Source of the DNA: Chondrosia reniformis
Taxonomy: Eukaryota > Porifera > Demospongiae > Chondrillida > Chondrillidae
Assembly: GCA_947172415.1 (NCBI GenBank)
Contig: OX359199.1
Location: forward strand, 6,038,384-6,102,383
Direction: 5' to 3'
Length of the DNA stretch: 64,000 bases
Position numbers and translations under genes: made by a program. The stretch's first letter is position 1, and every line of letters starts with the position of its first letter. Shown here in pieces: positions 38,401 through 47,686 of this stretch. The notes under the pieces were generated by a model. It was not told the DNA's origin. It saw only the letters and a list, made by a program, of their open reading frames with translations, and ran no database searches.

Positions 38401-38522
38401 CTCCCACTGTGCAAGCATTTCACGTGACCTCACTAATTAAAGGTCGAGTGTACCAGTTTGAGGTGAGAGCAAAATCTGGAAAGACCACTGGTACACCTAT
38501 CATCATAACAAGGAGATTCTGA
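29484..38522 (+). CDS. Gene D: AMOP/vWD/EGF/FN3 protein, secreted long form
   Basis: A predicted 1,276-residue protein. Exons: 29484-29606, 30172-30410, 31511-31686, 32146-32249, 32505-32779, 33793-33951, 34255-34295, 34373-34464, 34530-34716, 34802-34879, 35034-35294, 35379-35980, 36133-36394, 36804-37373, 37454-37717, 37863-37958, 38221-38522. Signal peptide, SHFRG module (to about 403), Ig-like region, IPT (about 491-578), AMOP (about 718-866), vWD (866-1144), EGF (1144-1176). The last exon then encodes an FN3-like domain (VKFRRTI...FVIIWSL...VYQFEVRAKSG) ending in RRF-stop. There is no transmembrane exon and no SPEK tail, so D is probably secreted or attached through partners. Exons 9, 11 and most of 12-16 are almost identical to gene A. 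As in A, the exon 12/13 join needs a weak donor (GTCAGG). Confidence 0.84.
30480..30660. repeat. Tandem dimer in gene D intron 2
   Basis: Two related units of about 68 bp, each with a CACCACTTAA/CGCCACTTAA and CTACCAGGCCG core, are followed by a short inverted repeat (GCACCGAGTTCGGAGGTGGTGC). This GC-rich insert is absent from introns 2 of A, B and C. Confidence 0.55.
30840..31360 (-). mobile_element. Non-LTR reverse transcriptase relic, gene D intron 2
   Basis: Read on the minus strand: GLRQGCVLSTTVNII, FIDDIGSSLKD, LLYADN (the catalytic Y/F-A-DD region, partly lost), then EDLQKNLDVVGSWCDANSLI and KSGVLHVRPKK, and a cysteine motif RICQNCNLIEVEDCVH typical of the end of LINE-type polymerases. 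Frame breaks and a large internal deletion show it is dead. Confidence 0.75.
31917..31990 (+). repeat. tRNA-derived (SINE-like) sequence, gene D intron 3
   Basis: ATTGCTG at 31917-31923 is complementary to CAGCAAT near the 3' end. An A-box-like TGGCTCATTAGCAG, a CAT triplet in anticodon position and a B-box GGGTTCAATTCCC are present. D and anticodon stems pair poorly, so it is probably a tRNA-derived repeat rather than a working tRNA. Confidence 0.45.
33414..33660 (+). repeat. Dispersed repeat of about 240 bp, copy 1
   Basis: Located in gene D intron 5. It begins TGAAAAATCTAATAAGATAC, contains GAGAGCTTTGGATGAAGATA and ends near CTTGATCTTCTGTGAATCC. It matches 52848-53087 almost throughout and 42103-42230 in part. 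It has no coding capacity; it is probably a non-autonomous transposon. Confidence 0.75.
36650..36730 (+). repeat. tRNA-like insert in gene D intron 13
   Basis: GGCCTAGCGGATAAAAGACT (A-box-like) is followed 40 bp later by GGCTTAGTTCCCC (B-box-like). The equivalent intron of gene A lacks it. Possibly the head of a tRNA-derived SINE; weak evidence. Confidence 0.3.
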
Positions 38523-38889
38523 AGAGTACTTTAACTTGCTCTACCCCAACTTTAACCTTTGCTTAGTAGTTAGTTTTAAGCTTTTGCATCAGCAAAGAAA
38601 CTGCAGTGTTAGTAGTGTGTGAGTGTGTGTAGTAACAAGGCCATTAGGCCATTAGCAATACTCTGTAGTGTTTGCTTACAGTTAATTGGATCAATGGTAG
38701 AGCTGCATAAATAAAAATTACAATGTGCAAGTGTAATGTAATCGACGTCTATCAAGGTACTGGAAATGTAATGGGAAATCCCCCCTTCCAACATGGCGTT
38801 TTGAGGCTGACAGTCGAATTAGGTGACATGAATGATGATATATAGACCAAAAACTTTCTTCATCTTAGTCACTGTACCTTTCACATCAA
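38523..38889. other. Spacer between gene D and MTFMT
   Basis: No frame, RNA gene or clear repeat is seen apart from a short GGCCATTA duplication near 38640. It must hold the gene D 3' end and the MTFMT promoter. Confidence 0.5.
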
Positions 38890-41800
38890 ATGTCTGGAAG
38901 GATTCGAAGGCTTGCTTATTTCGGAACCGACTCATTTTCTTCTGTAGTTTTGGATCGTTTACTTAATATTATGTAAGAGATCTATATTTTTCTCTATTAC
39001 ATCTTTAGACGCTTTGCTCTTTCGGATTATTTTCTGCTCTGGAAAATTACAATGCTATCTGGTGATCCACACAACTTACAAACGGTTTTAGATTAAGTAC
39101 TAGTGTGTTGTCTATTGTTGTCTATCGTTAACCCTTTCTTCTCGCCGTGTCATTCAAAGGCCATCGATAATAGTGGATGTAGTGGTCCCCGACGCAAGGG
39201 TCACGCGGTCGGGTGGGAAGGTGAAGGAGAGAGTGTGTGAGGTGGAACAGATAGCAAGATATAGGAGCCTTCATCTTCACCACTGGAGTGACTTGAAGGA
39301 CAAGGGAGGCTCTGATAGGTGAGTAGACTGAATTGTCTCTTTTTGTAGGAATTGTAACTTTCCTACAGTAAATATGTCATAGTTTTTTTGTAATAATTTT
39401 CTAAGACAGAAGGGACTAGTAGCACAAGTTAGTGCTGTGTATGTATACATTCTATGTATACTAGATATTCATGTCATGTTCCATGTGATTTATAGATTTT
39501 TGACAGTATACATTTAGTTATTATATACAGCAAAAGGATACATATACTTATTATAATGCACTAATGCAGTAGTAAGTGTTTAAGTGTATAGTTTCAGGCA
39601 TGCAAAGTTGCCTCATCCTATTGTTGCTACATTGGAGGCTCATTATTTCTTGCTCCATTTATATTGCCATGACGACGTCTGATATTCGGAATAGTTGGCC
39701 TATCCTGATCATTGCTGTCATGCTGTTGTGTCTGTGCTTCTCTGGATGTAAACTCTACTATATCCAACAAAAGAAATATCATCCACAGCTCATATAAGAC
39801 TATACTGCAAGGAACAAATAGGTAAAATAGCTTATATTCCTGTGTTTCGTTGGAATACATGAATATCATCTGATCCACTATTAATGAAATATTGAAGAGT
39901 ACCAAGTTGTTGACTTTTGATGGATAGGAAGATTGACTAGTGTTATCCAGGGTTCTCTTTGTTGCATAACGAGCTATTGAAGCTACTGTCACGAAGACAG
40001 CTGCATGGAAATAAAAATTATTTGCACCATTTAGGTTGTTCTAGAAATTCATAAAGTTGCTGCATATAAAGGATTACAAATGATTTATCCAACTAATTAA
40101 ACTTTCATCTAAAAGGTATCATGGTGTATATTTGTAGTACCTTGTGCAACAACAAATACGCGATGACAGAACCATGCTAGCCATAGTCCTAGCTGAACAG
40201 GGATGGGCGTTGTAGGGTAATATATCCAAGTAAACGTATCTTCCCTGTGGCTGATTCCCCAATACAACATAATAGAGGTTATCAAAATGGTAAAGACTCC
40301 TTTGCAAGTGCTATAGGGATAGCGCTTTACGACCCAAAACCAATCCACGCTCGTGGTTCTGCTTTTGATTAGATCCAAAATCTTCTTTATACACTCTTTG
40401 CTAATGTTATAAGCATCGAGGTGATCAGAGCGCCCGAACAGTACACAAACGATCAGAATATAAGCAATAGAGCGGTAAATCCAGTAGATAAGGTAAACGA
40501 CGTTTCTGCTAGTTTCAATCGCCCAGTTATCGACGCAAGACCTGGATACAGCTAGAGTGATCATCATGAACACCACTATTTTGTAAGCTAGAGCCGGATT
40601 TTGAAGAAACCACATCTTTTTATCTCCTCCTCCAGCTAACCCTTCACTCCCTTAGCATTTGGCGACTGATAGTTTACCATATAAGTACACGTGCAACATT
40701 TAAATTCATTAATTAAATGCAAGATGGGTTACACTCCAGTCAATTTGACACGCCCCAAACATGCATATGCATTACATTATATACCTCCCACTTTTATAGA
40801 CTTGGCAATCAAGTTTATAGGTTATACCATTTGCTAGTCTTCCATGGCCAAAATGTAATAATCAACAATGCCATCAATCAAAAAATCAATTTATAATAGC
40901 CTGAATATTTCTACATATTGTTATATAAACGCAAGCATGAAAACTAGTATAGCCAATTAGCAGTTTGGTGGCTATTCAGTTAATTACAGTTATCTTCGAG
41001 TCACAATGAGGATCCATTTTGTAGCAATCTTGCATCCCTGATGCCATCACTAGCTTCAGAAGATTGGACTGGCTGGACATGAGGTGCACATCTATAGTGT
41101 GTCTCCATCACATCAGAGAGACAATACATCATCCAAAACTCATACAGCAGAAGTGAGACATGGTCCAACATATAGTGCAAAGGGTCTCCATGGTGATAGT
41201 CAGTATGCAAATACATAAAAAAGAAGTGGTCAAGAAATAGGGCTAAATTGAACAAAATCAAGGCTTTGCTGTATTCTGGTGGCAGTTTTACCATGTACCT
41301 GTCTCTTGCTATACAAGCCATAGTCACATAAATGGCTAAAAGGACAAACAAAAAATGTGAACATGCAGTTATATAGTAGTCTGAAAGATCGTATACAGCA
41401 TACATAATATGGTCAGACATATTACAATGATATATACTGAGTATACAGTGTATTGCGAACCAATTAGAGCCTAGAAACGTTCCTTAGTATAAAGAGTTCC
41501 TGAGAGGCTTTTGTAATTTTTATGTTTTATGTAATATATTTACCTTGAAGAATAGCGAAACCCCTGTGAGCTAAGCCAGCGGCTGCTAAGGTACCTCTGG
41601 CGAAGTACAATGACCGAGTGTTGCCTTCTGTCCATATGAAAGTTTTCTCTCTTGCAGGAATGCTCCACCATAGGATACAGAATAATAATCCGAAGGAAGC
41701 GATGCACAGAAACAAGTTCCTTGGAAAAACACTAGATCTTTTGATTTGCCAAAGCTTGACCAGGTATTCTTGAGAAAGTTGAAACAAACCAGGGTACCTC

Positions 41801-44453
41801 CGAGTCCCGGGCCAATACAGAGTTGAAAAATAAAGAGCGGTGCGCAAAATCCAGAGGAAGCTGTAGATCATAGGCCCCGGTTCTACTTGATCTATAAACC
41901 TTGAAAATGTTAACAAGATTCCAAATAAAAACTGCACGACGACCAAAGTAGTCGTCGTATCTTCACGCTCATCCTTCCTCATAATATAGTTTGGCCCGCG
42001 CCTTCTAGAAATAGGCATTTGTTGGTATATGTATAAGAATATTGAATATTAATCATCAAGTTTTATTGGCACGCCCCATGAATAATACATATACATGTAC
42101 ACCATTTTCCTACATGCTATGCCTACTCTGTGGCCTATATATAAGGGACTAGACCCCTGGAGAAAGCTTTGGATGAAGATACAGGAGTCTTCTCTTTCTT
42201 CTCTTGCTTCACTGGACCAGACAGTATGTTTTATTAGGTTCATTTTCCAAAGTGGCAAAAATGAGCAAGGTGCCCATAGCACACTAAGTGGAATAGTGTA
42301 CTGTAAGATTTGCATGTTCTGCCTAGAAGATTTTAGTGGATGATTAGGATGATAGTAAACCAAAACCCAAGGATTTCCAAATGACGGTTCTGATCATGGT
42401 AACTTTATCATAGTTAACTTGAAAACACTCACTCAATTTATCATAGTTATCATCTAAACAATTAAACAAATCTACTTCTGATTCTTTTAATTGGATGATC
42501 CTAGATTATATTGTGTATTCCTTGTATTAGTGATCAACTGCAATAGAGAGTATCAGTCTTATTTGTTATAAGATTTGTATGTTCCAAAGATCCGTTAAAT
42601 ATAAGTATTGGATCATCAATGTGTTGACTGCTTTAAAAAAAATTAATACATTGTTTTTAGAAATATGCTTTGGTATATAATTTCTTATATATGTCTCTAT
42701 ATTGATTGAGCTCTGTCACACATATTGTCATTATGCAGGCAATGCTGTCCCTATGATATGGGAGTTGTGGTGTCCTTTGGTCACATGTTGCCAGCACCTC
42801 TGATAAAATGGTTTCCAAGGTAATCTGAAGTGTGGCTTATAGCTCTGGTCCATCTCACAATACCATGGTTTAGCCATGGTCACAAAATGTATTAGTACCT
42901 AGGAAGGGATTGATCCAGAAAGGAGGCTTGCATGCAGTGCTTCATGCATAATGTTATTCATAGGCTGACTATAATGAATGAAATTAAGTGGCCACCACCA
43001 AATAGTCTGTGGAACCAATTTGATGGATTAGTAAATTAGCTCAAATTTAGTCCAATTCCAGAAATATTAAGTAATTAATGACTTTCCAGGATTGCTTCAT
43101 CAGATAATCTTGTAAGTACAGATCAGGTGACTCCAAAAATTAGCCAAAAATACAGTATTTATATGGCATATGAAAATACCTAAGTGCAGTAGGTTTCCAA
43201 GACCTCATAAACCTAAAAACAACTTGACTAGTGTTCCGTGTTTTCATTTCTTTCCTTTGCCTTCATGCAGGAGGTGTGTCAATGCTCACCCCTCCCTCCT
43301 ACCCAAGTTGAGGGGGCCATCACCAATTCAGCACACTATACTAAGTGGGCAAACTAAAACTGGAGTTACTATTGTAGAGCTGTCTGAAAACAAGTATGTA
43401 TATAGATTTGGTTAGCATGATGGACGTATAGTGACAGGGTCATGTATACTGATGTGATGTGTACAGGTTTGATGCAGGAAAAGTTTTGCTACAGAGAGAG
43501 ATCCAAGTGTCACCAGATATCAACTTTTCCTCTCTCTCAGGTGATCTCTCCTATATAGCAGCTGATCTTGTGAGTAGCTGGCAATTTATGACTTGTATTT
43601 CCACAAACATATTTAAAAATATTAACAGGTCTACCTTTATAATTTGAAATCGTAAGGCCTTGTAATTTTCAAAAATCCTCTCATTACTCTTAATTTGCTA
43701 AGTATTTTTTTAAGATAGAGTTGATATAGAATCATGTCATTTTTCAGTTGGTAGAAACAGTCCATAATATTGATGACTTACTAGTCACTGGCAAAACACA
43801 GAATGAGGAAGAGGCTACTTTTGGTGAGTTGCATCTATAATTGGATTTCTTTGGTTTACTGTGGTTGGCAGTAAGTATGTATTGGTTTATCAAATGAAAT
43901 ACTTTTTAAATAGTATAACTTACTATTAAACCACAGATGCCATCACACAATACCATAGAGTGTTAGTATCCTAACATTGCATGGTGAAGTCTTGTAAAAT
44001 TACAGTCAGAGCTAAAATTAAAGCACTCCCTTCTGAATGCCTCTAGCACCAAAAATAAGGCCAGAAAATGGATATATTCAATTGCATGGTGCTAGTGTAG
44101 TAGATTGCCTGAGGTTACACAGAGCAATTGGCTGGCAGGTTGGAGTGTGGGTACTGTATGGAGGGAGAAAGGTGAAGCTAATAAATATGGAAGAAGGTAG
44201 TCCTGATGAACAACCTGGTGATCCAGGACACATTGTTTTTAATAAAGAGTTGAAAAAAATTCTCCTCAAATTGAAGGTTAGTCTTTGGCCCTATAGCTAT
44301 CTTCCTGTATTTAGTCTCTGAAATTGCATTTCTGTATGTTCCCTCTTCCTGTACTAGGATGGTTCGGTAGCAATTGGAAATCTTCAATTTGCAAATAAAA
44401 AGTCAATTACTGCGGTAGACTTTAACAATGCTTTTTTGGCTAGAAGTAAATAA
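38890..44453 (+). CDS. MTFMT: Mitochondrial methionyl-tRNA formyltransferase
   Basis: The enzyme formylates initiator Met-tRNA in mitochondria, using 10-formyl-tetrahydrofolate. Exons: 38890-38972, 39160-39318, 42739-42819, 43271-43393, 43467-43569, 43748-43823, 44047-44276, 44358-44453; all phases agree, giving 316 residues. Evidence: [12 protein letters not shown] at the N-terminus (the Rossmann FGT motif), [29 protein letters not shown], then [17 protein letters not shown], which carries the catalytic Asn-His pair and the SLLP loop, [17 protein letters not shown], and a C-terminal domain starting APKIRPENG. It is somewhat shorter than the human enzyme, mostly at the C-terminus. Intron 2 (39319-42738) is unusually large and holds two minus-strand genes. 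AATAAA overlaps the stop codon. Confidence 0.9.
39627..40615 (-). CDS. Multi-pass membrane protein P1, nested in MTFMT
   Basis: Two exons on the minus strand, 40615-40141 and 40000-39627, give 282 residues. The donor follows VFVVAQ (CAAG|GTAC) and the acceptor precedes [13 protein letters not shown]. Six or seven hydrophobic segments are visible, including [27 protein letters not shown] and [15 protein letters not shown], followed by a polar C-terminus rich in Q, N and R. There is no classical signal peptide and no motif I recognise from named receptor or transporter families. It is a paralogue of P2 with the same intron position and phase. The whole gene lies inside MTFMT intron 2 in the opposite direction. 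Confidence 0.75.
41001..42018 (-). CDS. Multi-pass membrane protein P2, nested in MTFMT
   Basis: Exons 42018-41544 and 41335-41001 give 269 residues. The acceptor at 41336 was chosen because it gives [12 protein letters not shown], which matches [12 protein letters not shown] of P1 exactly in position and phase. Open reading further upstream (from about 41420) is intron. The first exon has exactly the same length (475 nt) as in P1. Hydrophobic segments include [50 protein letters not shown] and [16 protein letters not shown] basic N-terminus ([10 protein letters not shown]) precedes the first segment. The family is unknown to me. Confidence 0.75.
42103..42230 (+). repeat. Dispersed repeat, copy 2 (diverged)
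   Basis: Matches the repeat at 33414-33660 through CCATTTTCCTACATGCTAT and AAAGCTTTGGATGAAGATAC, ending in a changed CACTGGACCAGACAG. It lies in MTFMT intron 2, just upstream of P2. Confidence 0.65.
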
Positions 44454-44966
44454 AATACATACATGCATATTGACTTATTTATTAAGACCTATTTTTAATT
44501 CTAATCTAATGGTAATATATTATTTGATCTTTATGTAGAGGGGAGTGTATCAGAGTTTGAACCAATTTATAATTAGTGATGCTCATGTTTAACCAATATT
44601 TTAGAGGATCAGATTGCATAATTTTATAGCTGCACGTGTACATGTGGCCCAGTGGAGAAGAAAAAGAGTAAAAGGATAGTAAAGAAGGAAAAAGAAAAAG
44701 GAGAAGACTCTTGTATTCTCATACGTTTAGTTCCCTATTTAGGTCTAGTATAGATGTAAAGCATGTGTACTATACTTCATGAATACTCTTAAATATTAAG
44801 CATATTATTTTATATACTTATCTGCACGTTCATACTTGTATTATTATGATAATGGCTTGCCACAGAAATGCAAACAATAATTATAAACCCATGATCAGCT
44901 AGTGTCACTTTCCGTCTACTCAGGTTTTATTGTGTAGTAGAGCCAGCGTTACTCGAAGCGTCACTT
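44454..44966. other. Spacer between MTFMT and gene E
   Basis: AT-rich, with a purine tract at about 44655-44710. No gene or recognised repeat. Confidence 0.5.
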
Positions 44967-47112
44967 ATGGTGGAATTAGATGCAACTGTTTTTGTCATTA
45001 TTATTGCAGCCGCTATTGGGCTGGTCATTCTACTTGGATTGCTAGTTATTGGTAAGCTTAGGAAACTTAGGAGGGGCGCAAACACGGGCCACACCCTTTT
45101 TCAAAACACATAGAAACTATCACTTCTGGACTAGATACTATTGAATTATAGGTTGATAAGACAATATCTCTTAGTTCAATAACGTAAAAGCTTATTAAAA
45201 GGGTATTTTCTTCTAGTAAGCCCTATTATATAGAAATCTATACCTCGTTAGCACTTATACTTGTCTGTATTTATGAGATCTTTCTTCTACTGAACAGTTT
45301 TATGTGCTGGCTACCTCCTCTTTCGCTATCTTAATCGAAGCGTTAACATTCATTCGGAAGATGAGGACGTAAATAGCCATCTATTAGGAAAAACCTTCAC
45401 AGCAGTAGAAGAGGAACTAGATGGCTGGAGTGAGAGGCCTAGGAAGGGTAGATCTGATAAAAGGTACTACTCTGACAGCAAACTGGACTCGTCAGTCTCC
45501 AGTCAATCGCGAGTAGTTATAGTAGAAGATGACTATGACGGATCAGCTAGATTTTCCCCAGTTAATAGTCTTTCTTCTAAGCGGAGTAGTGTCATCGTAG
45601 AATGGCACAAAGCTCGTGAAAGCACGATTATAGAGGACTATCCAGATACAGGAGGGAAGCAGAATGATGCCGATGAACCAGATGCGCTCTTACAACCCGA
45701 CGAGGATACTGAATCGAAAGACCTCGACCAAATTTTAGAAACTCCTTTCAGTGGTAGAGAACAAGAGCAAGTTGATACGGTACCTTCAAAAGAGGTTGAG
45801 CAAACTGGGTAAGTTTATCATTTTTGAATATCAAGGAAAACAAAATATGAATGCACAGTCAAATGATCTTTGACATTCAAAGCTCGGTTTTAGATCTTAA
45901 TGATGTTCCATTTGCTCGGTGTTAGTAAGACAATTTAATCGTCTCTTTTTAATTTAAGGTTTATGTTTAAGGAGGGACAAAAGGTATGGGTACTTACAAA
46001 ACAGGCATCAGATTCTCCTTTTGCAAGCCATGAAGACAAAAAGAAGAAGCAAATAAGGTAAGACAGTCTATAGACACAATGGGAGTAAATTATTTATTAG
46101 TCTGACCTGTAATGACATTCATAACTCATCAGCATATTCACTATTTGCCTTTTCCTTCTATAAATAGCCTTATTAGCATAATCTCCATATTGCATATACC
46201 CGGTATTATATATAATCTTTATTCATAATCAGTTTGTCTTCAAGTGGTAAAAATCAGGATATCCAGTTAACAAATGAGAACACAGCTAGAAAAGAACACA
46301 AAGCTTCAGCATCAGACTCTACCAAAACTGGTGACATTGAGCATGGCTTTGATGCTCTAACAGCAGATAGAATGCAAACAGAAAAGTCAAAGGAAACCCA
46401 GAAAACTGATACTTTGAAGGAGAGCAAAGGAACTGATGATTTGAAGGAGAGTGAAGGAGGTGATGATTTGAAGGAGACTAAAGGAGGTGATGCCTTGAAG
46501 GAGAGTGAAGGAGGTGATACTTTAAAGGAGACTGAGGGAGGTGATGCCTTGAAGGAGACTGAAAGAGGTGATGGTCTGAAGGAGACTGAGGGAGGTGATG
46601 CTTTGAAGGAGAGTGAAGGATCTGGAGTTGATGTTCTAATTAAGAGTGAAGGAGTTGATGCTTTGAAAGAGAGTGAAGGAGTTGATGATCTGAAGGAGAG
46701 TGAAGGAGGTGATGTTTTGAAGGACATTGAGTTGGCCGATATCTTTGAAGATCCAGAATTGGCTGATCTTTTGCAGGAAACTAAAGGGGATGATGGTTTT
46801 AAAAAGGCTAAAAGACAAAAGGTGGAAAAGAAAAGTAGCCAATCACAAGATACAACAAAAGCAGATGCAAATGAACGTAAAGTTGGAAAGATAGGACAGT
46901 ACAGTCTTTCAAAGGATGATCCAGAAGCAGCTCTCTCTACTGAAGCTACATTAAATATTACCTCAAAAAGGGAGGCTGTTGTTGAATTAAGGAAACCTAT
47001 TAAAAAAATTCTAGACCAAAGTGCCTATAAAGAACATCTAATCAATGAGATGAATAAAGTCCAGATGACCATTGATAGTCTAGGTCCATCCCCAAATACT
47101 ACAGCCTTTTAA
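44967..47112 (+). CDS. Gene E: single-pass protein with charged repeats
   Basis: Exons 44967-45051, 45298-45808, 45959-46057 and 46233-47112 give 524 residues. A six-residue N-terminus (MVELDA) is followed at once by a helix (VFVIIIAAAIGLVILLGLLV) running into CAGYLLFRYLNR, so nearly the whole protein should be cytoplasmic. The middle is acidic and Ser-rich with the motif VIVEWHKARESTIIEDY. A short block FKEGQKVWVLTKQAS follows, then (about residues 300-400) imperfect 9-residue units of GDxLKESEG type, then a lysine-rich end. No known domain is recognised. Gene F is a tandem paralogue with identical exon order and phases. A scaffold or signalling adaptor role would fit but is speculation. Confidence 0.78.
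46420..46730 (+). repeat. Coding 27-bp minisatellite in gene E
   Basis: About ten units of GGTGATGCTTTGAAGGAGAG plus seven bases encode GDALKESEG variants. Most changes between units are at D/E, S/T and V/G positions, so charge is preserved. Confidence 0.85.
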
Positions 47113-47686
47113 TCATACCAATGTAGACTTGTGCAACTTGCTACTTGAACACACAGACCCACATGTATCTCTGTTTTAGTCATGCATCAAGTTGTTACAT
47201 GATTTAGTTCAATATTGATTCCCGGTTAAATAAATATCTGCAGTAGTGCTGACACCAATTACTATTCCTACATGTACATGTTGAATTGAGGTCTGAAGTT
47301 CCCTGAGAGACCACTCTTATAGATAGGAATCTTACATTCTGGTTCGCCATTAGAAGAGAACTACTGGGTGGTACATACAGTTTGGTACGTACGTTGTTAG
47401 AGATAGTTATAGTGTTGGCATAAAGTAGCTTATTCTGGAGGTGTAAGTTTTTTATTCTTCTTACAAGAACAGCTGGAATCTATTTCTTTAACTATAGATA
47501 TTTGAGTGGTGTAAAATGTTTCAACGGCTGGTGTCAGGTAAAAATATTCTACATATGTAAATTCCCTGGCATTTTCTACATAATATACACAGTTGACTTA
47601 CGTAAGAGTGTGCGGTCGCTACGATATTCATCAAAATGCTTGCCAAGTGACCACCTACAGCAACTGTGTTAATTATCCTCAAGGCT
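47113..47686. other. Spacer between genes E and F
   Basis: Contains AATAAA at 47229-47234, about 120 bp after the gene E stop and the likely polyadenylation signal. No other feature is recognised. Confidence 0.55.

Noticed and set aside
39576-39797. Small plus-strand frame in MTFMT intron 2, and an apparent in-frame MTFMT exon at about 39597
   Set aside because: It overlaps P1 exon 2 on the other strand, and the true third MTFMT exon at 42739 gives the conserved [10 protein letters not shown] sequence.
41336-41470. Extra N-terminal coding sequence of P2 exon 2 (from MSDHIM or further upstream)
   Set aside because: An in-frame acceptor exists near 41471, but the paralogue P1 shows the exon should begin at [12 protein letters not shown], so this is intron read-through.
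43085-43115. Possible hammerhead core on the minus strand (CTGATGAAGC...GGAAAGTC)
   Set aside because: No pairing for stem II or stem I could be found; probably chance.
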